Origin: DASXKD01 sp963707905
GTDB lineage: Bacteria; Actinomycetota; Actinomycetes; Streptosporangiales; Streptosporangiaceae
DNA: 64,000 nucleotides
NCBI GenBank assembly: GCA_963707905.1
Contig: CAVPSA010000048.1
Location: 62,001-126,000, forward strand
Direction of reading: 5' to 3'
Shown here: one piece after another, positions 42,098 to 53,700 of the stretch
Position numbering within the stretch: the first letter of the stretch is position 1
Layout: every line of letters starts with the position of its first letter
Position numbers and translations under genes: made by a program
Notes under the pieces: generated by a model
Seen by the model: the letters and a program-made list of their open reading frames with translations, nothing else
Told to the model about the DNA's origin: nothing
Databases searched by the model: none

Positions 42098-43162
42098 ATG
42101 AGACTTCCGGTCAGCCCGCCGGTCGCACCGATGCTTGCCAAGGCGGTCAAGGAGATACCCGACGGCCAGTACAGCTACGAGCCGAAGTGGGACGGGTTCC
42201 GGTCCATCATCTTCCGTGACGGTGACGAGGTGGAGATCGGCAGCCGTAACGAGCGGCCGATGACGCGGTACTTTCCCGAGCTGGTGGCCCAGATCATCGA
42301 GCAGCTGCCGGAGCGGTGCGTGATCGACGGGGAGATCGTCATCCCCGACGGCGAAGGCGCCCGGCTCGACTTCGAGGCGCTGCTGCAGCGGATCCACCCG
42401 GCGGCGAGCCGGGTGAACCTGCTGGCCACCCAGACACCCGCCCGACTCGTGGCGTTCGACCTGCTCGCGCTGGGGGACACCGACTACACCGGGCGGCCGT
42501 TCAGCGAGCGCCGGGCCGCGCTGGAAGAAGCCCTCGCGGCGGTGCGCGCACCGCTGCACGTCACCCCGGCCACCACCGACCGGGAGCTGGCCAGCCGGTG
42601 GTTCTCCCAGTTCGAGGGCGCCGGGCTTGACGGCCTGATCGCCAAGCCGCTGAACGGCGGGTACGAGCCGGACAAGCGGGTCATGTTCAAGGTCAAGCAC
42701 GAGCGGACCGCCGACTGCGTGGTGGCGGGCTACCGGACCCACAAGTCCAGCGACGAGGCGATCGGATCGCTGCTGCTCGGCCTGTTCACCGACGACGGCA
42801 AGCTGGCCAGCGTGGGCGTGGTCGGCGCGTTCCCGATGGCCCGGCGCCGGGAGCTGTTCACCGAAATGCAGCCGCTGGTCACCACGTTCGAGGGGCACCC
42901 GTGGAACTGGGCCAGGCCGGAAGGCGTGGTGGGCACCCCACGGGAGGCCGAGGTCAGCCGGTGGAACTCGGGCAAGGACCTGTCGTTCATCCCGCTGCGC
43001 CCCGAGCGGGTGGTCGAGGTGCGCTACGACCACATGGAAGGCCGCAGGTTCCGGCACACGACCCAGTTCGTCCGCTGGCGCCCAGACCGGGACCCGCAGT
43101 CGTGCACCTATGCGCAGCTCGAAGAGCCGGTCAGCTTCGACCTCGGCGACATTCTGGGGTAA
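42098..43162 (+). CDS. ligC: ATP-dependent DNA ligase, LigC type
   Basis: A 354-residue ligase with an adenylation domain (catalytic Lys in EPKWDGFR, motif III VAFDLLALGD, motif IV EGAGLDGLIAKPL, motif V KVKHERTADCVVAGY) and a C-terminal OB fold (PERVVEVRYDHMEG, then RWRPDRDP). There is no polymerase or nuclease domain, so it is LigC rather than LigD; LigC acts in backup base-excision or end-joining repair. ATG 42098 is 8 bases after GGGGAGGA. It is divergent from gad, so a 111-base shared promoter region separates them. Confidence 0.88.
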   Translation: MRLPVSPPVAPMLAKAVKEIPDGQYSYEPKWDGFRSIIFRDGDEVEIGSRNERPMTRYFPELVAQIIEQLPERCVIDGEIVIPDGEGARLDFEALLQRIHPAASRVNLLATQTPARLVAFDLLALGDTDYTGRPFSERRAALEEALAAVRAPLHVTPATTDRELASRWFSQFEGAGLDGLIAKPLNGGYEPDKRVMFKVKHERTADCVVAGYRTHKSSDEAIGSLLLGLFTDDGKLASVGVVGAFPMARRRELFTEMQPLVTTFEGHPWNWARPEGVVGTPREAEVSRWNSGKDLSFIPLRPERVVEVRYDHMEGRRFRHTTQFVRWRPDRDPQSCTYAQLEEPVSFDLGDILG

Positions 43163-43212
43163 ACCCGGCCCTGCGCCGCCCCCGGGCCCCGGGCTACGGA
43201 CCGGCGGTCCTA

Positions 43213-44001
43213 CTAGGGCATGTCCCTGCTCCGCCGCACGTAGCGGCAGAGCAGGTGGCCCTCGTCCTCCAGTACGTGGGCGAGCGTGAACGGCCGGGTG
43301 CCGCCGCCCGGCATCGGGAGGCCGCCGGTGACGATCCGGTCTGCCCCCGGGCCGGCCAGCAGCGGGCTGACGGTGAGGCACAGCTCGTCGAGCAGGCCAG
43401 CGCTGGCCAGCTGGGCAAGCAGGTGCGGGCCGCCCTCACAGGAGATCCGCTGATGCCCGCGCTCGGCCAGCGAATCCATCGCGGCCTTCAGGTCGACACT
43501 GGCCTCGCCTGCGACGATCACCTCCGCGGTCCGCGCGGCCGCGGCCCGGCGGCCCGGCAAAGCGGACTCGGTGGTGATGATGATCGTCCGGGCATGCGGC
43601 GGAGCGTCGGTGAGCAGCGCGCTGCCGAGATCCAGGTCAAGCGCACGGGTGACCACAGCGATCGGCGGGGACGGCGATCGGCCGTCCCGCAGCCAGGCCC
43701 AGCGCAGCCCCTCGGACTCCGGCCGCACCGGCCCGTAGCCTTCGGCGCGCACCGTGCCCGCGCCGACCAGGATCACGTCGGCGTACGCCCGGAGCATGGC
43801 GAACACCTGCTGGTCCGCCTCGTTGGACAGGCCGCCGGAACGCCCGTCCACGGTGGCGGCGCCGTCCAGGCTCGCCACCATGTTCGCCCGCAGCCAGCGG
43901 GCTGGCGGCGCGCCCAAGCCCGGGTAGTCGTACAGTGCCGCGAGGCCGGCATCGTCAAGGGCGGAGCCGCCCGGATAGACCTGGCGCATCACCGCAGTCA
44001 A
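43213..44001 (-). CDS. RibD C-terminal-domain (pyrimidine reductase-like) protein
   Basis: A 262-residue protein with a DHFR-like reductase fold: WLRANMVASLDGAATVDGRS, ADVILVGAGTVRAEGYGP, and CEGGPHLLAQLASAGLLDELC. The family reduces a ribosylamino-pyrimidine with NADPH during riboflavin synthesis. Stand-alone actinobacterial copies without the deaminase half and away from rib genes are common and may use another substrate. There is a short gap on each side and no evident operon. Confidence 0.78.
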   Translation of the reverse strand: MTAVMRQVYPGGSALDDAGLAALYDYPGLGAPPARWLRANMVASLDGAATVDGRSGGLSNEADQQVFAMLRAYADVILVGAGTVRAEGYGPVRPESEGLRWAWLRDGRSPSPPIAVVTRALDLDLGSALLTDAPPHARTIIITTESALPGRRAAAARTAEVIVAGEASVDLKAAMDSLAERGHQRISCEGGPHLLAQLASAGLLDELCLTVSPLLAGPGADRIVTGGLPMPGGGTRPFTLAHVLEDEGHLLCRYVRRSRDMP

Positions 44002-44080
44002 TCAGACCGCCGGCCCGGCGGGCAGCCGGGGGCACGCCGCAGGGAGCGGCATCCCCTGTGCCAGCCAGGCCCGCTGGCCG

Positions 44081-46302
<2,222 letters not shown>

Positions 46303-46303
<1 letters not shown>

Positions 46304-48006
46304 CACCGGGCCCCGCCCGCCGCGTCGGCGCGGGCGCGGTCGATGATGGCTGCCAGGTCGAGCCCGGCGGGCAGCGTGCCGAACGGTGCTCCCGGGCCGC
46401 CGAGCGACTGCGGGCCGAGCCGGGACGCGCAGAACCCGCCGGAGACCGCGGCGGGCGCGTGCCGGACAAGCAGCGCCGCCGCCAGGGTGACCGCGATCTG
46501 CCCGGCCAGCCTCCTGGCTTCGTGCTGCGCCTCCAGGCTCGTCGCCGCCGCCAGGCCGGCCATCTGTGCCTTCAGCGCGGCCGTGGCGCCGTCCAGGGCC
46601 GTGTTGGCGCCCGCGGCGGCGTCCAGTTCGGCGAGCAGCACGCCGGCCGCACCCTCGGTCCTGGCCAGCGCCCGCAGCACGTCGAGCGACGTCACGTTGC
46701 CTGAGCCTTCCCAGATCGAGTTCAGCGGGGCCTCCCGGTAGATCCGCGGCAGGCCGGACTCCTCCACGTACCCGTTGCCGCCAAGGCATTCGAGCGCCTC
46801 GACCGCGTGCGCCGGGAAGCGCTTGCACACCCAGTACTTGGCCGCGGGCAGCGCCAGGCGCAACAGTGCGGCCTCGCCCGCATCCCCGCGCGCCGCCCGG
46901 TCCGCCGCGCCGGCCAGGCGGAAGGCCAGCGCGGTGGCCGCCTGGGATTCCAGCGTCAGGTCGGCGAGTACATTCGCCATCAGCGGCTGCGCGGCGAGTT
47001 CCTTGCCGAACGCCAGCCGGTGGCTGGCGTGATGCACCGCGGCGACCGTGGCTGCCCGGATGCCCGCTGCGCTGCCGATGACGCAGTCCAGCCTCGTCGC
47101 GCTGACCATCGAGATGATCGTGGCCACACCCCGGCCGGGCTCGCCGACCTGCCAGGCCAGCGCGCCGTCGAACTCGATCTCGGCTGAGGCGTTGGACCGG
47201 TTGCCGAGCTTGTCCTTGAGCCGTTGCAGGCGCATCCCGTTGCGTGCGCCGTCGGGCAGCACCCGGGGGAGCAGGAAACAGGTCAGCCCGGCCGGGCCCT
47301 GGGCGAGCGTGAGGAACAGGTCACACATGGGCGCGGAGCAGAACCACTTATGCCCGGTGAGCAGGTGGGCGCCCTCACCGGCAGCCGGGATGGGCTCCGC
47401 GCGGGTGGTGTTCGCCCGGACGTCGGAGCCGCCCTGCTTCTCGGTCATGGCCATGCCGGACAGCAGGCCCCGTTTGCCCTCGGGCGGGCGCAGCCCCGGA
47501 TCGTAGGCGCAGGCGGTGAGCAGCGGCTCGAACCTGGCCGCCAAGCCGGGGGCGTGCCGCACCGCGGGCACCGCGGCGTAGGTCATCGAGATGGGGCAGC
47601 CGTGCCCGGCCTCGGCCTGGGTCCAGACGTAGAACTTCGCGGCCCGGGCCACGTGCGCCCCCGGCCGCGGGTCCGCCCACGGTGCCGCGTGCAGGCCGTG
47701 GCTGACCGCAGTGTCCATCAGGGCGTGCCAGGCAGGGTGGAACTCGACCTCGTCGATGCGGTTGCCGTACCGGTCGTGGCTGCGCAGTACCGGCGGGTGC
47801 TCGTTGGCCAGGCGGGCCTGCTCGGCGGTCTCGGCCCGGCCGGACAGCAGCCCCAGTTCGTGCAGCCCGCCGGCGGCCCAGCCGGCGCCTTCCCTGTCCA
47901 CGGCCTCGAGCAGCGCCGGGTCGGCCGCCACGTCATGACCGGCCAGCACCGGCACCTGGTTACGGACCTCATGGGTGACCCGCGGTCCCAGGGTCACCAC
48001 GCCCAC
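46303..48006 (-). CDS. AidB-like acyl-CoA dehydrogenase family protein
   Basis: A 567-residue flavoprotein. It starts VGVVTLGPRVTHEVRNQVP and has the AidB-type N-terminal extension, the acyl-CoA dehydrogenase middle MTEKQGGSDVRANTT, and LGGNGYVEESGLPRIYREAPL with NSIWEGSGNV near the C-terminus. In E. coli AidB is induced by alkylation and binds DNA and FAD; its enzymatic role is uncertain. The GTG start lies 8 bases after the cysH stop, and the end overlaps glgX by one base, so cysH, aidB and glgX may be one transcript despite unrelated functions. Confidence 0.88.
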
Positions 48007-48013
48007 CAGCCCC

Positions 48014-48769
48014 TTAAACGTGCAGGCCGCATTCGGTCTTTCCGGTGCCCGCCCAGCGGCCGCTGCGCGGGTCGGCGCCGGGCTTGACCGGCAGCGTGCA
48101 GGTGGCGCAGCCGATCGACGGGTAGCCCTCGTCGACCAGTGGGTTCAGCACCACCCCGTGCTCGGCGATGTAGGCGTCCACCTCTTCCTGGCTCCAGCCA
48201 GCGATCGGGTTGACCTTGACCATCGCGCGCTTGGCGTTCCACTCGACCACCTTGGTGTCGCTGCGCGCGTCGGTCTCCTCGCGGCGCACCCCGGTGATCC
48301 ACGCGTCGTAGGGATCCAGCGCCCGCTCAAGCGGCACCACCTTGCGCAGGTAGCAGCACAGGTCGGGGTTGCGGCCGTAGAGGCGCGGGCCCAGTTCGGC
48401 GTCCTGCTCAGGCACGGTGCGGGACGGGGTCACGTTGATGAGGTTGATCGGGTACGTCTGCGCCACCGCGTCCCTGGTCCCGATGGTCTCAGGGAAGTGA
48501 TACCCGGTGTCCAGGAAGACCACGTCGATGCCGGGCTTGACCTCGGCGGCCAGATGAATGATGACCGCGTCGGTCATCGAGGAGGTGATACAGAGGCGCT
48601 CGGCAAACGTCTCCGCCGCCCACGCGATGACCTCGCGGGCCGGCGCATCCACCAGGTCCTTCGCGGCCTGCGCGGCCTGTGCGGCAAGTACCTGCCGCCG
48701 CGCCGCCTCCTCCGCGTCCCCCGCCGTGACCTGCTCGGGGTACGTAGGCCTGGTCGCGCTCACTCTCAC
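48014..48769 (-). CDS. cysH: assimilatory adenylylsulfate (APS) reductase
   Basis: A 251-residue reductase making sulfite from APS with thioredoxin. The phosphosulfate-binding region includes CITSSMTDAVIIHLAA and FLDTGYHFPET. The two Cys pairs of the 4Fe-4S-containing APS type are present (DLCCYLRKV and CATC), as is the C-terminal catalytic Cys (TECGLH). It therefore is the APS, not the PAPS, form. The start is GTG. Other cys genes are not in the window. Sulfite supply would feed cysteine and thus ergothioneine, but the loci are separate. Confidence 0.92.
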   Translation of the reverse strand: MRVSATRPTYPEQVTAGDAEEAARRQVLAAQAAQAAKDLVDAPAREVIAWAAETFAERLCITSSMTDAVIIHLAAEVKPGIDVVFLDTGYHFPETIGTRDAVAQTYPINLINVTPSRTVPEQDAELGPRLYGRNPDLCCYLRKVVPLERALDPYDAWITGVRREETDARSDTKVVEWNAKRAMVKVNPIAGWSQEEVDAYIAEHGVVLNPLVDEGYPSIGCATCTLPVKPGADPRSGRWAGTGKTECGLHV

Positions 48770-48884
48770 AGGAAGGCTCCCATCCGGTTAAGCGTAGCCG
48801 GTCACGCCCGTACAGCCCCTGCAACCACATGCCTCGCAGGAAATGTTCCCACGAACCCACGCGCGCCCGCGCCGCTTGTCGCTC

Positions 48885-48912
48885 ATCGGGAGTTTCCCGA
48901 AAAAGTCCCGAT
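48885..48912 (-). terminator. stem-loop after the small Cys-rich protein gene
   Basis: Read on the minus strand, ATCGGGA and TCCCGAT pair across a loop rich in T and A, 30 bases after the small-gene stop. It may end that transcript, or serve as an operator before cysH. Confidence 0.4.
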
Positions 48913-48942
48913 CACACCCGGCTCGCCTGGGCCAGCACATCC

Positions 48943-49068
48943 CTAGCCCTGCCGTATCCAGGCCATCGGCGGCTCGGGCGGCTTGGCCGGTGGCTTGTGC
49001 TGGCAGTCACACCAGTTACCGCCCGGGCACTCTTCGTGATGCGCGACCCGGCAGGCGGAACAGACCAT
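48943..49068 (-). CDS. 41-residue Cys-rich zinc-binding-like protein
   Basis: The frame from ATG 49068 to TAG 48943 encodes MVCSACRVAHHEECPGG, then NWCDCQHKPPAKPPEPP and MAWIRQG. Cys-X2-Cys, a later Cys, then Cys-X-Cys-X-His suggest a small metal-binding knuckle. Similar tiny proteins are widespread in actinomycetes, without a known role. CATAAT, a good -10 box, ends 6 bases before the ATG and there is no ribosome site, so the mRNA is probably leaderless. It lies between cysH and whiB on the same strand. Confidence 0.6.
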   Translation of the reverse strand: MVCSACRVAHHEECPGGNWCDCQHKPPAKPPEPPMAWIRQG

Positions 49069-49161
49069 GGTGCCATTATGGGCGGCCCGGCCGGGATACC
49101 TGCCACGGGCTCACCAGCACGGGCCGGCTAGCCGACGATGACCGAATGGCTACAAGCGCAC

Positions 49162-49461
49162 TTAGGCGGCGTTGGCACGGCGCATGCGGCGGCGCCGTTC
49201 GGAGGCCCTCTCCTCCTCATTCAGGCCACCCCAGGTGCCGTACTTTTCTGGCCGGGAAACGGCATAGGTGAGGCATTCCGCGCGCACCGGACATGCGGCG
49301 CAAACCACCTTGGCCTTGCGCTCCCGCACCTCACGCTCGGGCTGACGCTCTCCGTCCGGCCCGAAGAAGAGCACGATGTCCTTGCCTCGGCACGCGCCGG
49401 CGTCTTGCCAGGCCCAGCTCGGCCGTGGGGGCATGGCCACCTGCCGACGTACCTCAGACAT
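49162..49461 (-). CDS. WhiB-family iron-sulfur transcriptional regulator
   Basis: A 99-residue protein. The four cluster ligands are the Cys of GACRGKD and the three of VVCAACPVRAEC. GTWGGLNEEER is the turn that contacts the sigma factor, and the basic RRRRMRRANAA is the DNA-binding tail. Such proteins sense O2 or NO through a 4Fe-4S cluster and modify transcription from SigA-type promoters. ATG 49461 was chosen because TTAGAGGAGACCG lies just before it; the longer frame to 49644 adds unrelated sequence. The subgroup is not certain. Confidence 0.9.
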   Translation of the reverse strand: MSEVRRQVAMPPRPSWAWQDAGACRGKDIVLFFGPDGERQPEREVRERKAKVVCAACPVRAECLTYAVSRPEKYGTWGGLNEEERASERRRRMRRANAA

Positions 49462-49851
49462 GAATCGGTCTCCTCTAATTTCCGTATGTTCCTCAGCCCA
49501 GCAAACGCCTTGTAGGACGGACACGCGGTAGCACGTGTTGCGGCATTCACCCCGTCCATCCATCCAACGCACTACGCCGCCCTCGTGTTCCCGCACATAC
49601 GGATGCCCGCGCAGCGCTGCGCGCGCAGGAAGTTCCGGGGGCAATCAAGGCGCCGGACGGGAGGGGGCCGTTGCACGCCTGCCGTCCCGACGAAGCCAGC
49701 CGGTTCAGCCGAACCGACACTCAATTGTGCCATCCGCTATGACCGTTCCGCAGGCAGGCGAGAGAATCAGGCAGGCCCAACTGCGAGCGCAGGGTTACTG
49801 GTTGCCGATAAACGATCACCAACTGGACAAAGCTGAGGATCGAGGGTCACC
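49462..49851. other. divergent intergenic region between whiB and the repeat-rich gene
   Basis: 390 bases hold the whiB leader and the promoter of the rightward gene. I saw no gene with family support and no strong promoter. GAGGATCGAGGG just before 49852 is the likely ribosome site. Confidence 0.4.
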
Positions 49852-51412
49852 ATGGGCAGCATGTCGGCGTCGGACGCAGCACCGTTGCCCCGGCTTGGCG
49901 AGGTCTATTTTGACGTCAGGGGCGAGTCACGCAGCATGCGGCTGAGCTGGTACGCGGACACGGGGGTGGCCGTGTTCAGCATCTGGCAGGGCGGCACCTG
50001 CACCGGGACGTTCCGGCTGCCGATCGCCGACCTGCCCCGGATGATCGACACGCTGCAGCGTGGGCCCCACGGCGACACCGGGGAAGCGGGTGGCCCGCAC
50101 GACGACCCGCGGGCCACCGAACTGCACAACATGCCCGGCCAGCACAGCATCACCGGCCAGCACAGCATCACTGGCCAGCACAGCATCACTGGCCAGCACA
50201 GCATGCCCGGCCAGCAAGGCAGGACCGGGCACGGCCCCGGTCACCCCTCCGGCCAGTACGGCCCGGGAATCCCGGCGGCAGCGGGCAGCCCAGAAGGGTA
50301 CGGGCGCACCGGTGCGCACGGTAGGTATGAGGAGACCCGGGCGGTCCACCCGGACGAAGGCATGCCCGGCGCTGCGGGCGGTTACCGCGAGGAGCGCGGG
50401 GGCTCCTACCGTGACGAGCCGCCGACCGGCGTGTACCGAGGAGACCTGCTGAGCCATGAGGCCGGCGGTAGCCGCCGGCCGGACCGGCACGGCGGGCACC
50501 AGGACGACCCGCTGCCGGGCGGCTACGGAGCGGACCTGCCCGGTGGGCACCGTGACGACCCGCCCCCCGGCGGCTACGAGGATGACCCGCTACCGGGCGG
50601 CTACCGGGACAGCCCCCGCGACAGCGCCAGGCACCGTGACGACCCGCCCCCCGGCGGCTACGAGGATGACCCGCTACCGGGCGGCTACCGGGACGACCCC
50701 CGCGACAGCGCCAGGCACCGTGACGACCCGCCCCCCGGCGGCTACGAGGATGACCCGCTACCGGGCGGCTACCGGGACAGACCCCCGCGACGGTGCCAGG
50801 CACCGTGACGACCCGCCCCCCGGCGGCTACGAGGATGACTCACTTCCCGGCGGCTACCAGGATGGGCCACGCGGCGGCCCCTACCGGGCCGACTCACTTC
50901 CCGGCGGTTACCGGGCGGACCTGCCTGGCGGGCACCACGACGACCCGCTGCCGGCCAGCTACGGGGACGAGTCGCACAGCGGCAGGCGCCGGGTGGACCG
51001 GCGCGGCGGTGGTTACCCGGACGACCCGCTCACCGGTGGTTACCCGGACGACCCGCTCACCGTGGTACGCGACCCGCTCACCGGTGGTTATCCCGACGAT
51101 CCCCGCGGCGGCTACGCCGAGGATCCGGCGACTGCCCGCTACCGGGCGGAGCCGCCCACCGGCGACTACCCGACCGGCCCTTCGGATTCGGCCATTGACG
51201 ACCCCGGCTACCCGGCCCCGGCCGGCAATGCCGGCTATTCGCCCGCCCGGCCATACGTGGCGCCCGTTCCCGGCGGCACGCGCGGGACCGGCCAAGGGCG
51301 CGGGCGCGAGCGGCGCCGCGGCGGCGACCGGGAGGAAAGCGACCCTTCTCCCGATTCCTTCCCTTATGGCCACCCGTCCGCTGAGCCCGAGGCGCGCGGG
51401 CGCAGAAGATAA
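49852..51412 (+). pseudogene. repeat-rich protein with conserved N-terminal domain, one-base frame break
   Basis: The first 70 residues (LPRLGEVYFDVRGESRSMRL, then WYADTGVAVFSIWQGG and GTFRLPIADLPRM) form a domain I believe is conserved in actinomycetes, of unknown function. Then come five TGQHSI-like hexapeptides and four 84-bp repeats (28 residues, with RHRDDPPPGGYEDD and LPGGYRD). In the third the period is 85 bases (extra base near 50780), so the first frame stops at 50808 while the rest continues in another frame to TAA 51412, ending FPYGHPSAEPEARGRRR. The joined protein would be about 519 residues, hydrophilic and disordered. Slippage in the repeats or a sequence error could cause the break. 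Confidence 0.65.
50548..50884 (+). repeat. 84-bp tandem coding repeat, four units, and nearby 18-bp repeat
   Basis: Units beginning CACCGTGACGACCCGCC occur at 50548, 50632, 50716 and 50801; the last interval is 85, not 84. An 18-bp repeat (GGCCAGCACAGCATCACT) lies at about 50140-50211 in the same gene. Confidence 0.85.
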
Positions 51413-51619
51413 CCCGGCCGTATTGACTCCTCGGGCCGGTTGAAGGGCATCCGGTCTGCGACCGCCTGGCCGGCGGAGAGTTCAGCACGCGCCGCCAGCG
51501 GGCCGGGTAGCCGCGAATGGCGTTCAAAGCATCACGGAGAGTGTGCCAAGTAGGGCTTCCACCGTTCCCTCAGCGGGGTTGACCTGGGTGTCGTTACGGT
51601 TGAGCCGCCGCAGGGAGGA

Positions 51620-51625
51620 TATATT
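51620..51625 (+). promoter_or_regulatory. -10 box of the lsr2-like gene
   Basis: TATATT at 51620-51625 is a strong -10 match, 28 bases before the GTG start. Its -35 is poor (TTGAGC with a 14-base spacer), so another sigma factor or an activator may be used. Confidence 0.45.
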
Positions 51626-51652
51626 TGGCACAAGGGGAAGGGGGGGCCAGGA

Positions 51653-51991
51653 GTGGCACAGAAGCTTTCAGTCACATACGCATGCGACTACGACTCGAAA
51701 GAGATTCAGCAGGGCCAGCACAGGCTGCGGAGGTTCAGCATCGATGGCCGGGACTATGAGATCGACCTTTGCCTGAAGCACAGCGAAAAGTTCGACGAGG
51801 CCATCAGCCGCTATGCGTCACACGCCCGTAAGGCATCGGCGCGGCTGGTGCGGACAAAACGCAGAACGGCCGCGCACCGTAAGCACAGTGCTCAGGTTCG
51901 TGCGTGGGCGAAGGCGAATGGGTTCACCGTGAGCGAGCGCGGGCGCATTCCCGCGGACGTTGTCACCAAGTATGAGTCGACCCACGGCTAG
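51653..51991 (+). CDS. Lsr2-like nucleoid-associated protein
   Basis: A 112-residue protein. The N-terminal oligomerisation half is recognisable but diverged (MAQKLSVTYACDYDSKEIQ, RRFSIDGRDYEIDLCLKH), and a basic linker (RLVRTKRRTAAHRKH) follows. The C-terminal DNA-binding domain has VRAWAKANGFTVSERGRIPADV, with the RGR loop that enters the AT-rich minor groove. Lsr2 silences AT-rich foreign DNA in actinobacteria. The start is GTG. Because the N-half differs from classical Lsr2 it may be a paralogue, so no symbol is given. Confidence 0.85.
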   Translation: MAQKLSVTYACDYDSKEIQQGQHRLRRFSIDGRDYEIDLCLKHSEKFDEAISRYASHARKASARLVRTKRRTAAHRKHSAQVRAWAKANGFTVSERGRIPADVVTKYESTHG

Positions 51992-52069
51992 CCGAGGCGC
52001 CTTGCCCTGCCCGCCGCGGCGGCCGATGCTGCTTGTTGCCCGCTGGCAACTGCGCCGAAGCCCGCGGTG

Positions 52070-52100
52070 TCAGCCCGGGGGGGACGACCCTCCGGAACCG
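52070..52100 (+). repeat. degenerate palindromic GC element between lsr2-like and mscS-like genes (family A)
   Basis: TCAGCCCGGGGGGGACGACC then CTCCGGAACCG resembles the egtD and pgk elements. It lies 3 bases from the 3' end of the convergent channel gene and may serve as its stem-loop terminator. Confidence 0.5.
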
Positions 52101-52102
52101 GG

Positions 52103-52951
52103 TCAGCCGCCGGGGGTTCTTGGGTCTTGGGCTGGCTGGCGTGCGGGGGCAGGGACGGTATGAGGCTGGCCCGCCAGGCCCAGGTCGGCGGGGCCGGCCT
52201 GCTGCCCGTCGGCGGGTGTCGCCGTGGGAGCGTCAGCGGGTGTTGCGGAGGCGGATCGCTGGCCGCTGGCTTTGCTGGGCTTGGCCGGGGTGCCGCCAGG
52301 CTTGGCGGGACGGCTGACGGCCGCCGCGAGCACCTGTGAGTTCGGCAGCGACATGGGCCCGTCGGCGCTGTCCAGGCGCAGGTAGGTAATGCCGATCTCG
52401 GTCACGGTGCCTTCGATCAGGCCGCCCATCGCGCCGGAGCGCAACTGGATGGTCTCGCCTACGTTAAAAGGCCGGGAAAGCAGCAGGACGAGCCCAGCGA
52501 AGACATTACTCAGCGACTGCTGTGCGGCGATCCCGATGAGGATCGTGGTGAGCGCACCGCCGACGATCAGCTGGCCGACGGGGACCTTGAACAAGGCCAG
52601 CGCGATAACGAGGGTGAGAATGGCCCCGACCAGGACGATCGCGTACCGGACCACCGCCGCGTGGGCGGAACCGGTGACCGGCTGGAGAGCCTGGCGTGCC
52701 CGGCGGGCGAGGCCCAGAATCGCGATAATCGCAAACAGGCAGAACGCGGCCGTGGCCGCTGCGGCCACGATCTTGCTCCCGACCCGGCCGTGCCCCGTCC
52801 ACCATTCGAAGTCACGTCCGGCCGCGGCGGCGAGGATCCCGGCCGCCACCGCGAGCACCAGCGCGATGATCGCGCGCCACGGCCGCGCCCGTGCCTTGAC
52901 CTTGGCCATCTGCTCGGCCATGTCTAGCTGGCGCTGTTCGTGCAGGTCCAC
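52103..52951 (-). CDS. MscS-family mechanosensitive ion channel protein
   Basis: A 282-residue membrane protein. It has about four segments, beginning IIALVLAVAAGILAAAAG after a charged N-terminus, and the pore-lining helix plus beta domain typical of MscS (ILIGIAAQQSLSNVFAGLVLL, then FNVGETIQL and EIGITYLRLDSADGPMSLPN). Such channels open on hypo-osmotic stress. After the beta domain the C-terminal 70 residues are a Pro/Ala-rich tail with no fold signature. The start is GTG. It converges on the lsr2-like gene. Confidence 0.85.
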   Translation of the reverse strand: MDLHEQRQLDMAEQMAKVKARARPWRAIIALVLAVAAGILAAAAGRDFEWWTGHGRVGSKIVAAAATAAFCLFAIIAILGLARRARQALQPVTGSAHAAVVRYAIVLVGAILTLVIALALFKVPVGQLIVGGALTTILIGIAAQQSLSNVFAGLVLLLSRPFNVGETIQLRSGAMGGLIEGTVTEIGITYLRLDSADGPMSLPNSQVLAAAVSRPAKPGGTPAKPSKASGQRSASATPADAPTATPADGQQAGPADLGLAGQPHTVPAPARQPAQDPRTPGG

Positions 52952-53009
52952 CGCGATCCTTCCCTGGTGACTTGGTGATCTCGTCGCACGCTACCCAGGA
53001 AAAGACGCG

Positions 53010-53041
53010 TGATCCCGGGGGCGGGCCCGCCCCCGGGATCA
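53010..53041. terminator. 32-bp perfect palindrome, terminator after the acetate-transporter gene
   Basis: TGATCCCGGGGGCGGG and its exact complement CCCGCCCCCGGGATCA meet with no loop bases. The palindrome lies 18 bases beyond the stop of the leftward gene at 53059 and before the mscS-like gene on the same strand. Confidence 0.6.
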
Positions 53042-53058
53042 GCGGTGTGCCTACTGTG

Positions 53059-53700
53059 TCAGGTAGACGGCTTCATGAACGGCTGGCCCACGGGGAGGAT
53101 GACCCGCCCGGCTACGCCGTTGCCCACTCCGGCGGCCGAGGTGTACCAGGCCACCAAGGCGGTCAGGATGCCCACGTAGCCACCGATCTTGACGATGTTC
53201 GTGTTGGCCGCGAAGTTCCCGATGAACAGGATGATCTCGGTCGCTTCCAGAGTCAGGAAGACCGCGAACACCGCGGCGTTCACCATGCTGCTCCACAGCA
53301 GCATGTAGGTGTTGAAGATGGCGAACGCCAGCAGGATCCAGGCCACGTCCTTCTGCGCCGCGGCCGCATGCGCCGCCAGCGCCAAGGGGCCCGCTCCTGC
53401 CGGGGCAGGCGCCACCAGCAGCGCCCACAGGCCCAGGCCGATCCAGAACCCGCCGTAGGTGGAGAACGCGGTGGCGCCGAACACGTTGCGGTTACGGAAC
53501 TCCCACATGCCCGCCAGCAACTGGCCCAGCCCGCCGTAGGCGAAGGCATAGCCCAGCCACGCATCACCGGTGGCTTTGCCCATCCAGTTGGCGTTCGCCG
53601 CCGAGAGCAAGAACGTGGTCAGGGCAAAGGCGGCAAGCCCGAGAGGTGCCGGGTCTGCCGCTGGTGCCGTGACGATAGGTCGGTCGTCGTTAACGGTCAA
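53059..53700 (-). CDS. GPR1/FUN34/YaaH (SatP-type) acetate transporter family protein
   Basis: A 213-residue protein with six hydrophobic segments. The family motif near the N-terminus, usually NPAPLGL, is DPAPLGLAAFALTTFLLS, and FAYGGLGQLLAGMWEFRNRN is the second family block. SatP proteins carry acetate or succinate. The start is TTG, preceded by ACAGGAGGAAGCAG, an excellent ribosome site, so the rare start codon is well supported. The gene stands alone, with a 277-base gap upstream. Confidence 0.88.
   Translation of the reverse strand: MTVNDDRPIVTAPAADPAPLGLAAFALTTFLLSAANANWMGKATGDAWLGYAFAYGGLGQLLAGMWEFRNRNVFGATAFSTYGGFWIGLGLWALLVAPAPAGAGPLALAAHAAAAQKDVAWILLAFAIFNTYMLLWSSMVNAAVFAVFLTLEATEIILFIGNFAANTNIVKIGGYVGILTALVAWYTSAAGVGNGVAGRVILPVGQPFMKPST

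Noticed and set aside
42098..43162. LigD-type non-homologous end-joining protein
   Set aside because: Only adenylation and OB domains are present, with no polymerase or nuclease domain and no ku gene nearby, so LigC fits better.
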